32,431 nt of DNA from an uncultured Bacteroidales bacterium (lineage in GTDB: Bacteria > Bacteroidota > Bacteroidia > Bacteroidales > Paludibacteraceae): the NCBI GenBank assembly GCA_903830915.1, contig CAIKVR010000307.1, positions 1 through 32,431 of the forward strand, in the 5' to 3' direction. The translations under genes were made by a program, and so were the position numbers. Shown here in pieces: positions 14,520-23,028 of this stretch. Numbering within the stretch: position 1 is the stretch's first letter; every line of letters starts with the position of its first letter. The notes under the pieces were generated by a model. That model had not been told where the DNA came from and ran no database searches. It saw only the letters and a list, made by a program, of their open reading frames with translations.

Positions 14520-16718
14520 ATGCGCTACTCATTTCCTCACTATTTCCAACACGATGCCATGGATTGCGGTCCTACCTGCTTACGCATGGTGGCTGCACAT
14601 TACGGGCGGGTATTCTCGTTGGAAGGGTTGCGTGAAAAATCGCAAATAACCCGTGAAGGAGTATCCATGCTGGGTATTAGTGAGGCAGCAGAACGTATAG
14701 GTTTCAGAAGTACGGGAGTAAAAGTATCGTTTGAAGAATTAAAAACAGCACCGTTGCCTTGTATTGTCCACTGGAATCAGGTGCATTTTGTAGTGGTTTA
14801 TGATATTAAAGGAAAACAGGGGAAAGAAAAAATATACTTAGCTGATCCGGCTGCCGGAAAAATTGTTTATACTAAAGAAGAGTTTTGCCGGTGCTGGCTA
14901 AGCACCAAAGACGAGGGTGCAGATGTAGGGGTGGCTTTATTGCTCGAACCTTCACCCGACTTTTACGAACGGGAAGATGAGAAAGTTAGCCGGAAAGGCT
15001 TTTCATTTCTATTCTCTTACCTCCGGCCGTATAAAAAACTGGCTGTTCAGCTTTTTATGGGTTTGCTTTTTGGCAGTTTGTTGCAGCTGATACTGCCTTT
15101 TCTTACCCAATCCATTGTCGACTTTGGTATTTCGGCACAGAATATCGGATACATTTATCTGGTATTGATTGCACAATTGGTGCTAACTTTCAGCAGTTCA
15201 GCAGTGGGTTTTATACGGGGTTGGATATTGCTGCATTTGGGTACACGCATTAATATAGCATTGATTTCCGACTTCCTGATTAAAATGATGCGCCTGCCTA
15301 TGGGTTATTTCGATACCAAAATGGTGGGCGATATTCTACAGCGCATCAACGACCATACCCGTATACAAAACTACCTTACCAATTCCAGCCTGAGTATTTT
15401 GTTTTCTGTTTTCAATCTGTTTATTTTTAGCATTGTATTATTTCTTTACAGTTTCAGCATCTTTGCCCTCTTTTTTGTGGGCAGTGTCTTGTATTTCGGA
15501 TGGGTATGGCTGTTTATGAAACGCCGTGCCGAACTGGATCATAAAAGTTTTGCTCAGAATTCTGCCAACCAAAGTAATGTAATACAGTTGGTCACCGGTA
15601 TGCAGGAAATAAAACTCAACGGCTGCGAACAACAAAAGCGTTGGGAGTGGGAGCGGATACAAGCCAAACTGTTCCGGCTTCGGATTAAAGGAATGGCACT
15701 TTCGCAATATCAGGAATCGGGAGCAGTACTGATAAACCAAACCAAAAATATTGTAATCACGGCATTGGTGGCTAAGTTGGTTATTGATGGACAAATGACG
15801 CTGGGAATGATGATGGCGGTACAATATATTATCGGGCAACTGAATGGCCCGGTTGATCAGCTGATCACTTTCACCCGCGAAACGCAGGATGCCCGCCTCA
15901 GTCTGGAACGTCTGAGCGAAGTGCATGATAAAGAAGATGAAGAAAATAAAGACGAACAATGCATACACGAAATACCTGTTCACAAAGATATTAATCTGCA
16001 TAATATCACCTTTGGATACGATGCTACTTCCATAGCTGAACCTGTTATCAAAGGAATTCACCTGAATATCCCCGTTGGTAAACAAACAGCCATAGTAGGG
16101 ACAAGCGGCAGCGGTAAAACTACCCTTATTAAACTATTACTGGGCTTTTATCCTCTGCAAAAAGGTGATATTCTGTTGGGCGAAAATAACCTGAAAAACT
16201 ACAGCATCCGCGAATGGCGGAAACAATGTGGCGTAGTAATGCAGGATGGATTTATCTTTTCGGACAGCATAGCCAAAAACATTGCACCGGGTGTGGAAGT
16301 TATTGACAAAGAACGCTTGCTGAATGCAGTCATTACCGCCAATATCCGTGAGTTTATTGAATCTTTGCCTCTATCTTATAATACCAAAATTGGTAACGAA
16401 GGACATGGATTAAGCCAAGGACAGAAACAACGGATATTGATTGCCCGTGCAGTGTATAAAGACCCGGCCTTTGTTTTTCTGGATGAAGCTACCAATGCGC
16501 TGGACACCAATAACGAACGGGTGATTATGGATAATCTGCAACGATTTTTCAAAGGGCGAACGTCGGTAGTCATTGCTCATCGCCTGAGCACCGTCAAAAA
16601 TGCCGACCAGATTGTAGTGCTGGAAAAAGGCGAAATTGTAGAAACAGGAACCCATCAGCAACTGACCCAAAAACAAGGAGCTTATTATCGGTTGGTGAAG
16701 AATCAGTTGGAACTTTGA
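14520..16718 (+). CDS. C39-peptidase ABC exporter (bacteriocin/peptide type)
   Basis: This 732-residue protein fuses three modules. The N-terminal C39 cysteine peptidase has Gln10, catalytic Cys16 (MDCGPTCLRM), His89 (QVHFVVVYD) and Asp109 (LADPAAG), so it should cut leader peptides after a double glycine during export. Residues about 160-440 are the six-helix exporter domain. The C-terminal ATPase has Walker A GTSGSGKTT (about 527), signature LSQGQKQR (about 631, Gln for Gly in LSGGQ), Walker B VFLDEAT (about 651) and the His switch AHRLS. The family works as an inner-membrane dimer with a HlyD-type adaptor, encoded 19 bases downstream. No substrate gene is evident nearby and no outer membrane factor is in this pair. 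Confidence 0.92.
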   Translation: MRYSFPHYFQHDAMDCGPTCLRMVAAHYGRVFSLEGLREKSQITREGVSMLGISEAAERIGFRSTGVKVSFEELKTAPLPCIVHWNQVHFVVVYDIKGKQGKEKIYLADPAAGKIVYTKEEFCRCWLSTKDEGADVGVALLLEPSPDFYEREDEKVSRKGFSFLFSYLRPYKKLAVQLFMGLLFGSLLQLILPFLTQSIVDFGISAQNIGYIYLVLIAQLVLTFSSSAVGFIRGWILLHLGTRINIALISDFLIKMMRLPMGYFDTKMVGDILQRINDHTRIQNYLTNSSLSILFSVFNLFIFSIVLFLYSFSIFALFFVGSVLYFGWVWLFMKRRAELDHKSFAQNSANQSNVIQLVTGMQEIKLNGCEQQKRWEWERIQAKLFRLRIKGMALSQYQESGAVLINQTKNIVITALVAKLVIDGQMTLGMMMAVQYIIGQLNGPVDQLITFTRETQDARLSLERLSEVHDKEDEENKDEQCIHEIPVHKDINLHNITFGYDATSIAEPVIKGIHLNIPVGKQTAIVGTSGSGKTTLIKLLLGFYPLQKGDILLGENNLKNYSIREWRKQCGVVMQDGFIFSDSIAKNIAPGVEVIDKERLLNAVITANIREFIESLPLSYNTKIGNEGHGLSQGQKQRILIARAVYKDPAFVFLDEATNALDTNNERVIMDNLQRFFKGRTSVVIAHRLSTVKNADQIVVLEKGEIVETGTHQQLTQKQGAYYRLVKNQLEL

Positions 16719-16737
16719 ATAGTTTATAGTTAAGAAA

Positions 16738-18096
16738 ATGGAAGTAGAAGAAATAAAAGACGAAACTAAATCAGCTCACGGCAATTTATCCAGCTTACGG
16801 GAGGGGGTAGGGGTTATCGAATTACGCAGTGAGGAAGTACAGGAAATTCTGTCACGCCCTCCCCATGCACTTATTCGTTATGGTATAACGATTATTTGTA
16901 GCGTACTAATGCTGTTGTTTGTCGGGAGCTTCTTTTTTCGTTACCCCGATGTAGTATCAGGCGATGTAACGATTACTACTGAAAACCCACCGGTATGGAT
17001 TGTTGCAAAGTCGACCGGAAAAATTAAAGAATTGTTGTGCTCTGATAAACAAAAGGCAATGCAGGGCGATGTCTTGGCGGTTATTGAAAATCCTGCTTCC
17101 ACGGCAAACGTTCAATCACTTCAAAAATTATTGGTATCCGTTCTTATTTCTGACTCGTGTTTCTTTTTTCCAAAAGAATTACTTTCAAAATCGTATGACC
17201 TTGGTGGCTTGCAATCGTACTTCTCGGCATTCACTAAAGCAGCTATGAATTACGATAACTTCTTAACCTTAAATCTTACTTTACAGGAAAAAATCTCCCT
17301 GCAAAAACAAATGGCTGGTCGCAACATTTATTTTGCCAATATGCAAAAACAATTGGAAATGAAGAAACAGGAACTTGTCCTTTCGAAGTCTGCATACAAC
17401 AGGGACAAGTTACTTTTCAGTCAGAAAGTAATATCAGCTTCCGAAATGGAAACAGCCGAACAAACATACCTGAACAAGCAACAGGATTTTCTTCAATTGC
17501 AAACAAGTATTTCCCTGCAAAATGTTGAATCTTCGCAAATGAAAGAATCGGTCAACAAGCTATCTATTCAGTATTTACAGGAAAAACATCAAATGTTTTC
17601 TGACTTGAAATCTACTCATCGTGAACTGTTGGCTGCCATTGCCAATTGGGAACAAAACTATTTGTTGATAGCCCCGCAATCGGGTGTTGTTACCTTCAAT
17701 ACTTTTTGGAAACGTAATCAGTTTGTCAATGCCGGAGATAAAGTATTTGCCATTGTTTCGCATCAACCCGGGCAGTTGATTGGTAAGATAAAAGTTCCTG
17801 CTTCAGGTTCAGGTAAAATACAGATTGGGCAGAAGGTAAATATCAAAGTAGCAGGTTATCCGTATATGGAATATGGTTTCCTAAAAGCTGAAACTAAAGG
17901 TATATCCCTTGTTGCCAACAACGATTATTATATGGTTGAAGTAGGATTTCCAAAAGGTCTACGCTCAACAGTAAATAAAGAATTGAAGTTTAACGGAGAA
18001 ATGAACGGTACTGCTGAAATAATCACGGAGAATCGCAGTTTGATAGAGCGTATCTACACACCAATAAAACTACAGGCAAAGAAATCTGTGGAATAA
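16738..18096 (+). CDS. HlyD-family adaptor of the C39 exporter
   Basis: This 452-residue protein has a short cytoplasmic N-terminus, one membrane helix (about 43-63, IRYGITIICSVLMLLFVGSFFF) and a periplasmic body. A lipoyl/barrel-sandwich half is seen before the coiled coil (VWIVAKSTGKIKELLCSDKQKAMQGDVLAVIENP, a divergent G-D-VL pattern) and after it (LLIAPQSGVVTFN...GDKVFAIV, about 303-338). The two are joined by a long Gln/Lys-rich hairpin (about 180-300). This is the membrane-fusion partner for the C39 exporter encoded directly upstream, and would bridge it to an outer membrane channel. The only TolC-like channel nearby is in the next operon, so sharing is possible. Confidence 0.88.
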   Translation: MEVEEIKDETKSAHGNLSSLREGVGVIELRSEEVQEILSRPPHALIRYGITIICSVLMLLFVGSFFFRYPDVVSGDVTITTENPPVWIVAKSTGKIKELLCSDKQKAMQGDVLAVIENPASTANVQSLQKLLVSVLISDSCFFFPKELLSKSYDLGGLQSYFSAFTKAAMNYDNFLTLNLTLQEKISLQKQMAGRNIYFANMQKQLEMKKQELVLSKSAYNRDKLLFSQKVISASEMETAEQTYLNKQQDFLQLQTSISLQNVESSQMKESVNKLSIQYLQEKHQMFSDLKSTHRELLAAIANWEQNYLLIAPQSGVVTFNTFWKRNQFVNAGDKVFAIVSHQPGQLIGKIKVPASGSGKIQIGQKVNIKVAGYPYMEYGFLKAETKGISLVANNDYYMVEVGFPKGLRSTVNKELKFNGEMNGTAEIITENRSLIERIYTPIKLQAKKSVE

Positions 18097-18211
18097 ATAC
18101 AAATTTTTGAAACATCTGATAGTTAATATAAGTTAACTTTAAATCTGTTTTTATTCAAAAATCCGTCTAAAATAAGGATTCTTTGAAATTTAAATTGATT
18201 AATTTTCTATA

Positions 18212-18229
18212 AATACAGTACTATGTATT
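18212..18229. promoter_or_regulatory. inverted repeat AATACA-N6-TGTATT on the -33 element (candidate PadR operator)
   Basis: A perfect 6-6-6 dyad overlaps the -33 element of the promoter for the MacAB-TolC-like operon. A seven-base direct repeat GTACTAT sits at 18218-18224 and 18235-18241. PadR-family repressors commonly bind AT-rich dyads containing TGTA/TACA at their target promoters, and a PadR gene is part of the operon. The pairing of this site with that protein is inference. Confidence 0.5.
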
Positions 18230-18258
18230 GCAAGGTACTATAATTCCATTTATATTTG
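18228..18258 (+). promoter_or_regulatory. promoter of the MacAB-TolC-like operon
   Basis: TTG at 18228-18230 and TATATTTG at 18251-18258 are separated by 20 bases, a good match to the Bacteroidetes promoter. The leader of about 90 bases carries two copies of TGAACTTTCAAAC and a partial third (18312-18347). Confidence 0.75.
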
Positions 18259-18355
18259 CACCGTGATTCAAAATTAGTTGGTAGTAAATAGTTGATAGTC
18301 GGTATTAAAACTGAACTTTCAAACGTTGAACTTTCAAACTTTCAAACATATTTAA

Positions 18356-19030
18356 ATGATTACACTTAAAGACATAAACAAAACCTACGACATGGGGCAA
18401 GCCTCGCTACATGTGCTAAAAGGAATTAATTTGCAGATTGAAAAAGGCGAGTATGTTTCCATTATGGGTGCATCGGGTTCGGGAAAGTCTACATTGCTAA
18501 ATATTCTGGGCATTCTGGATAATTACGATACGGGTGAATATTGGCTGAATGGTACGTTGATAAAAAATTTGACGGAAAAACAATCTGCAGTATACCGCAA
18601 CGAAATGATTGGTTTTGTTTTCCAGTCGTTCAACCTGATTAATTTCAAAAATGCACTGGAAAATGTAGCTTTGCCGCTTTATTATAAAAACGTAAGCCGC
18701 AAGAAACGAAATATCATTGCCATGGAATATCTCGACCAAATGGGATTGAAAGATTGGGCATACCACTTACCCAACGAGATGTCGGGCGGACAAAAGCAGC
18801 GTGTGGCTATTGCACGTGCCATCATTTCCAAACCACAGATTCTACTGGCTGACGAACCAACCGGGGCTTTGGATAGCGTAACCACAGTGGAAATGATGAA
18901 AGTGTTAGGCGATTTAAACGCCAACGGTCTGACAACAATTATTGTAACACACGAAAAATCGGTTGCCGACGAAACAAAATCAATCATCCACATTAAAGAT
19001 GGACTGATTGAGAATATAGAGAGAAAGTAA
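18356..19030 (+). CDS. MacB/LolD-type ABC transporter ATPase
   Basis: This 224-residue ATPase powers a type VII (MacB-like) ABC transporter. All motifs are intact: Walker A GASGSGKST (about 38-46), Q-loop FQSFNLI, signature MSGGQKQRVAIARA (about 142), Walker B ILLADEPTGALDS (about 162) and the switch His in VTHEKS. The GALDS and 'LADEPTG' forms are typical of MacB/LolD/FtsE-like ATPases. It is the first gene of a seven-gene run and precedes two FtsX-type permeases, so it should drive both. Confidence 0.93.
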   Translation: MITLKDINKTYDMGQASLHVLKGINLQIEKGEYVSIMGASGSGKSTLLNILGILDNYDTGEYWLNGTLIKNLTEKQSAVYRNEMIGFVFQSFNLINFKNALENVALPLYYKNVSRKKRNIIAMEYLDQMGLKDWAYHLPNEMSGGQKQRVAIARAIISKPQILLADEPTGALDSVTTVEMMKVLGDLNANGLTTIIVTHEKSVADETKSIIHIKDGLIENIERK

Positions 19031-19111
19031 AATAGTAGACGAGGAAATGGTACACAAGGAAACTAGGAACAAATTAATAGATTAACGAACCAATCAACCA
19101 ATAACAAAAAT

Positions 19112-20374
19112 ATGTTCTCAATCAATACTTTACAGGAAATATTCGCCACACTTAAGCACAATAAGTTGCGGACAACGCTTACAGGATTATCGGTTACATG
19201 GGGAATTTTTATCCTTATTGTACTGCTGGGAGCCGGCAACGGGTTGAAAAATGGAGTGACCAGTAATTTTAGTGAACGCGCTTCGAATTTGGTTCAGATG
19301 TGGTCGGGAACTTCTTCACTACCATACGATGGATTGAAAGCTGACCGTCAACTGCCATTTGCAGAAAGACAAATCTCGGATGTAAAAACTGAAATGAAAG
19401 AAACCGACAGACAAACCGGGGTTATTGAAAAACAACAAACTTTTACCTACAAAAGTGAATATGGGAGTTATGGAATTAAAGGTGTAAATCCGACTTACAA
19501 TGATATTTTCAAACTGAAATTCTCCGATAATGGCGGACGATTTATAAACGAACTGGACTTGAAAGCCTATAAAAAAGTAATTGTTATCGATAAAAAGATT
19601 GAAGATGTGCTTTTTAAAGGTAAATCATCGCTTGGACAGTATATAAAAGTTGGAAATATTATGTTTCAGGTTATCGGAGTAAACACAAAAGCTGAACGGT
19701 GGGGCGGTTCAAACGGGTATATTCCTTTCACTACAGCACAGTTGATTTATAACCCTGACAAAAAGTTCAATAACATGGCTTTCACGGTGAACGGACTTCA
19801 GACCGAAGAAGCAAACAATCAATTTACCGACAAATTAAAATCAGAGATGGCTTCCAGCCTTCGTTTCGACCCGAAAGATCCACGTGCATTGTGGATTTGG
19901 AACTCACAAAAAGACTACATTGAAACATTGAAAATATTTGGTGGAATTACACTTTTTGTTTCCATTATCGGAATCTTTACGTTGATAGCTGGAATTGTTG
20001 GAGTAAGCAATATCATGTTGGTTTCTGTAAAAGAACGCACCCGTGAGATTGGTATCCGTAAAGCCATTGGAGCTCCACCGGCATCTATTCTACGTTCTAT
20101 TGTACTTGAATCAATTATTATAACCACCATTTTTGGATATATTGGGATGATGCTTGGAATCGGACTTACTGAACTTATCAACTATTTTTTGGTTCAATCA
20201 GCTGCTCAAAGTGCTTCTGATACAGGAATGACAGTTTTTAAAAACCCTACTGTTGAACTTTCAATCGTACTTATCTCAACCAGTATTTTAATTATTGCTG
20301 GGGTAATTGCAGGGTATATGCCAGCCAGACGTGCCGTTCGGATTAAACCGATTGAGGCAATGAGGGAAGAATAG
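19112..20374 (+). CDS. FtsX/MacB-type permease, first of two
   Basis: This 420-residue permease has the MacB layout: one membrane helix near the N-terminus (TLTGLSVTWGIFILIVLLGAG, about 22-44), a large periplasmic MacB_PCD domain (about 45-275), then three helices of the FtsX domain (about 277-420). The coupling segment VSVKERTREIGIRKAIGA contacts the ATPase, and the protein ends RAVRIKPIEAMREE as usual. Transporters of this class move substrates from periplasm across the outer membrane, or act in envelope stress. It is paired with a second permease of similar plan, so a heterodimer is likely. Substrate unknown. Confidence 0.9.
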   Translation: MFSINTLQEIFATLKHNKLRTTLTGLSVTWGIFILIVLLGAGNGLKNGVTSNFSERASNLVQMWSGTSSLPYDGLKADRQLPFAERQISDVKTEMKETDRQTGVIEKQQTFTYKSEYGSYGIKGVNPTYNDIFKLKFSDNGGRFINELDLKAYKKVIVIDKKIEDVLFKGKSSLGQYIKVGNIMFQVIGVNTKAERWGGSNGYIPFTTAQLIYNPDKKFNNMAFTVNGLQTEEANNQFTDKLKSEMASSLRFDPKDPRALWIWNSQKDYIETLKIFGGITLFVSIIGIFTLIAGIVGVSNIMLVSVKERTREIGIRKAIGAPPASILRSIVLESIIITTIFGYIGMMLGIGLTELINYFLVQSAAQSASDTGMTVFKNPTVELSIVLISTSILIIAGVIAGYMPARRAVRIKPIEAMREE

Positions 20375-20412
20375 ACCTCACCCCAGCCCTCTCCAAGAGG
20401 AGAGGGAGAAAG
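20374..20412. repeat. intergenic repeat, copy 3, inside the export operon
   Basis: GACCTCACCCCAG is followed by a perfect hairpin CCCTCTCC/GGAGAGGG (20387-20406) and GAGAAAG. It lies between the two permease genes and is the same family as 7374-7451 and, inverted, 7583-7614. No T-run follows, so it need not end transcription. Confidence 0.6.
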
Positions 20413-20462
20413 AAGAAAAAATATTTTACAATTTAGTCATTTACAATTTACAATTAATTTGG

Positions 20463-21776
20463 ATGAATAGTTCAATTAACATAGAAAATCCGAAAAAACC
20501 TACCACGTTACAATTATGGTTGAGGGGAATTTTCGACATAAACCGCTGGCAGGAAATATGGTTTACCATAACGCACAATAAATCAAGAAGTTTTCTGACC
20601 GCTTTCGGAGTATTTTGGGGAATGTTTATGCTCGTGGTGATGGTGGGTGCAGGAGTTGCACTTCAACGTGGAATGTCGGCTAATATTGAAGGATTTGCAA
20701 CAAATTCATGCTTTTTCTGGACAGAATCGACCACCGAAGCATATAAGGGTTTCAAAAAAGGCAGAAACTGGAATATTGTAAACGAAGATTTACCGATTCT
20801 GATTCAAAAAGTACCTGAACTTCAATACATGGCACCTGTACTTTTTGGTGGAAATTCAGCAAATAATACTTCTAGGAAAGATAAATCTGGAACTTTCAAC
20901 ATCAAGGGAAATTTTCCTTCGTACAATAAAATTGTTGAAAGTAAAATGATTTATGGGCGTTATATTAACGATATCGACATGACTGAAAAGCGAAAAGTAT
21001 GTGTGATAGGTGAGCGTGTGTATGAAGTGCTTTTTGACAAGGCTGAAAATCCTATAGGTAAAAACATACAGGTAAATGGTATTTATTTTCAGGTGATTGG
21101 GGTTGCGCGAAATAAATCGACCGTGAATATCGGTGGAAAAAGCGAAGAGTCGGTAATCCTGCCATTCAGCACCATGCAACAAGCATTTAATCAGGGGAAT
21201 AAAGTACATTTTATAGCAGCCACAGCTCAACCGGGCATTAAAGTGAAAGTTATTGAAGATAAAATTTCCGAGGTTTTGAGAGCTCAACATGAAATTTCAC
21301 CCACTGATAAAGCAGCTTTGACTGCCATGAATATAGAGGATCAGTTTACCATGTTTTTGTACCTCGGTTTAGGAATTGGATTTTTAATCTGGTTTGTAGG
21401 AATGGGAACGCTCATTGCAGGTGGAATTGGTGTAAGTAACATTATGTTGGTAACCGTTAGGGAACGAACCAAAGAAATTGGTATCAGAAGGGCATTAGGC
21501 GCTACTCCGCGAAATATCATTACTCAAATTCTGACAGAAAGTATTGTATTGACTATTATTGCAGGGATATCCGGTTTAATGCTCGGTGTGGGACTCCTTC
21601 AACTTGTGGGTTATGCACTCAGTCAGGGCGACCAGTTTTTCAAAGATCCCCAAATCAGCTTTACCGTTGGAGTAGCTGCATTCTTTATTTTATTGGTTAT
21701 TGGCACTTTAGCCGGATTTATTCCCGCAAACCGTGCTATGAGCATAAAACCAATTGAAGCAATCAGGGAAGAATAA
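20463..21776 (+). CDS. FtsX/MacB-type permease, second of two
   Basis: This 437-residue protein follows the same plan as its neighbour: an N-terminal extension (GIFDINRWQEIWFTI), helix 1 (FLTAFGVFWGMFMLVVMVGAG), a periplasmic MacB_PCD domain, then FtsX helices with the coupling segment VTVRERTKEIGIRRALGATPRN and the closing IKPIEAIREE. The two permeases are clearly paralogous but diverged in the periplasmic part, which is where substrate and adaptor contacts are made. It lies 88 bases after the first permease across a repeat. A heterodimeric pump with the shared ATPase and adaptor is inferred. Confidence 0.9.
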   Translation: MNSSINIENPKKPTTLQLWLRGIFDINRWQEIWFTITHNKSRSFLTAFGVFWGMFMLVVMVGAGVALQRGMSANIEGFATNSCFFWTESTTEAYKGFKKGRNWNIVNEDLPILIQKVPELQYMAPVLFGGNSANNTSRKDKSGTFNIKGNFPSYNKIVESKMIYGRYINDIDMTEKRKVCVIGERVYEVLFDKAENPIGKNIQVNGIYFQVIGVARNKSTVNIGGKSEESVILPFSTMQQAFNQGNKVHFIAATAQPGIKVKVIEDKISEVLRAQHEISPTDKAALTAMNIEDQFTMFLYLGLGIGFLIWFVGMGTLIAGGIGVSNIMLVTVRERTKEIGIRRALGATPRNIITQILTESIVLTIIAGISGLMLGVGLLQLVGYALSQGDQFFKDPQISFTVGVAAFFILLVIGTLAGFIPANRAMSIKPIEAIREE

Positions 21777-21866
21777 TACAATTTACGATTTAAATATTTA
21801 CCGCTCGGCTCGCCGCTTGGCTTGCCAAGAATTTATAATTATAGGAATAACAAATAAAAAAGCATT

Positions 21867-22997
21867 ATGAAAAAAGTATTAAAATTCGCGTTACTCATCC
21901 TTGTTGGAGCATTAGTAATCTGGACATTCTGGTTTTTATGGCAAAAATCCCGTCCAAAAGTAAAAAAATATGAAATTGAAGTGGTAAAAACCGGAAGTAT
22001 CGAGAAACATACGGTAGCAACCGGAAAAGTTGATCCACGCAATGAAATTCTCATTAAACCTCAAATGTCAGGGATTATTGCAGCGGTTTATAAAGAAGCT
22101 GGCGATCAGGTAAAAGCCGGTGATGTGATAGCTAAAATCAAGTTAATTCCGGATATGGTTAGCCTAAACAGTGCTGAATCACGTGTTTCACGGGCTCAAA
22201 TCTCGTTCGACCAATCGAAAAAGAATTACGACCGTGATTCAAAACTTTTTGCGGATAAAGTTATTTCGAAAGAAGAATTTGAGAGAACGCAACTTCAGTA
22301 CAACAACGACAAAGAAGAACTAAAAACTGCTAAAGACAACCTGAGTTTGATACGAGATGGAGTTTCGAATGATAAATCGCAGATAAGCAACACACTGGTT
22401 CGTTCCACCATTAACGGAACTATTCTGGATATCCCCATCAAAGTAGGAAATTCGGTGATTCAGTCGAATAATTTCAACGATGGAACTACAATTGCCACGG
22501 TAGCCAATATGAATGATATGCTTTTCGTAGGAAAACTGGACGAGACCGAAGTTGGAAAAGTTTCAGTAGGAATGCCGATGAACATTACCATTGGAGCATT
22601 GCAGGATCAGAAACTGACTGCCAAGCTTGAATATGTTTCCCCGAAAGGGAAAGAAGAAAACGGAGCTATTATGTTCGAAATGAAAGCTGCAGTAAAAGTT
22701 CCAAAAGGAGTTTATGTGCGTGCCGGCTATAGTGCCAATGCCGAGATTTTACTCACCAAACAGGAAAGTCTGATTACCATACCTGAAAGCTGCGTGGAAT
22801 TTGGTGGCGACACAGCCTTTGTTTACGTACTTAAAACCAAAGAACCACAGGCATTTACAAAGAAACAGGTTAAACTCGGATTATCCGATGGCATAAAAAT
22901 AGAAGTGAAAAGCGGTCTGAAACTGAAAGACAAAATCCGTGGTGCTGAAATTCTGGAAAAGAAACCTGATGCTCCAAAGAAAGAAGAAAAGAAATAA
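21867..22997 (+). CDS. MacA-like membrane fusion protein
   Basis: This 376-residue RND/HlyD-type adaptor has an N-terminal membrane anchor (residues about 5-25, with ALLILVGALVIWTFWFLW), a lipoyl half (MSGIIAAVYKEAGDQVKAGDVIAKI, about 69-91), a short coiled coil with SRVSRAQISFDQSKKNYDRD and the opposing KEEFERTQLQYNNDKEELK, the second lipoyl half (STINGTILDIPIKVGNSV), then a beta-barrel and C-terminal domain (LTIPESCVEFGGDTAFVYVL-like). A Lys-rich tail ends the protein. It should link the permease pair to the outer membrane factor encoded next, as MacA does with MacB and TolC. Confidence 0.9.
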   Translation: MKKVLKFALLILVGALVIWTFWFLWQKSRPKVKKYEIEVVKTGSIEKHTVATGKVDPRNEILIKPQMSGIIAAVYKEAGDQVKAGDVIAKIKLIPDMVSLNSAESRVSRAQISFDQSKKNYDRDSKLFADKVISKEEFERTQLQYNNDKEELKTAKDNLSLIRDGVSNDKSQISNTLVRSTINGTILDIPIKVGNSVIQSNNFNDGTTIATVANMNDMLFVGKLDETEVGKVSVGMPMNITIGALQDQKLTAKLEYVSPKGKEENGAIMFEMKAAVKVPKGVYVRAGYSANAEILLTKQESLITIPESCVEFGGDTAFVYVLKTKEPQAFTKKQVKLGLSDGIKIEVKSGLKLKDKIRGAEILEKKPDAPKKEEKK

Positions 22998-23028
22998 TTT
23001 CCAATTAGCTAATTTTCAATTAATAAAA

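Noticed and set aside
14447-14635. 62-residue frame overlapping the start of the C39 exporter gene
   Set aside because: Runs out of frame through the conserved C39 codons; no leader peptide motif, so not the missing substrate.
18312-18347. Short repeats as a CRISPR array
   Set aside because: Copies are 13 bases, nearly contiguous, without unique spacers, and no cas genes are in the window.
22939-23028. 30-residue N-terminal extension of the TolC-family protein
   Set aside because: It would precede a standard signal peptide and overlap the adaptor gene; the start at 23029 is far better.
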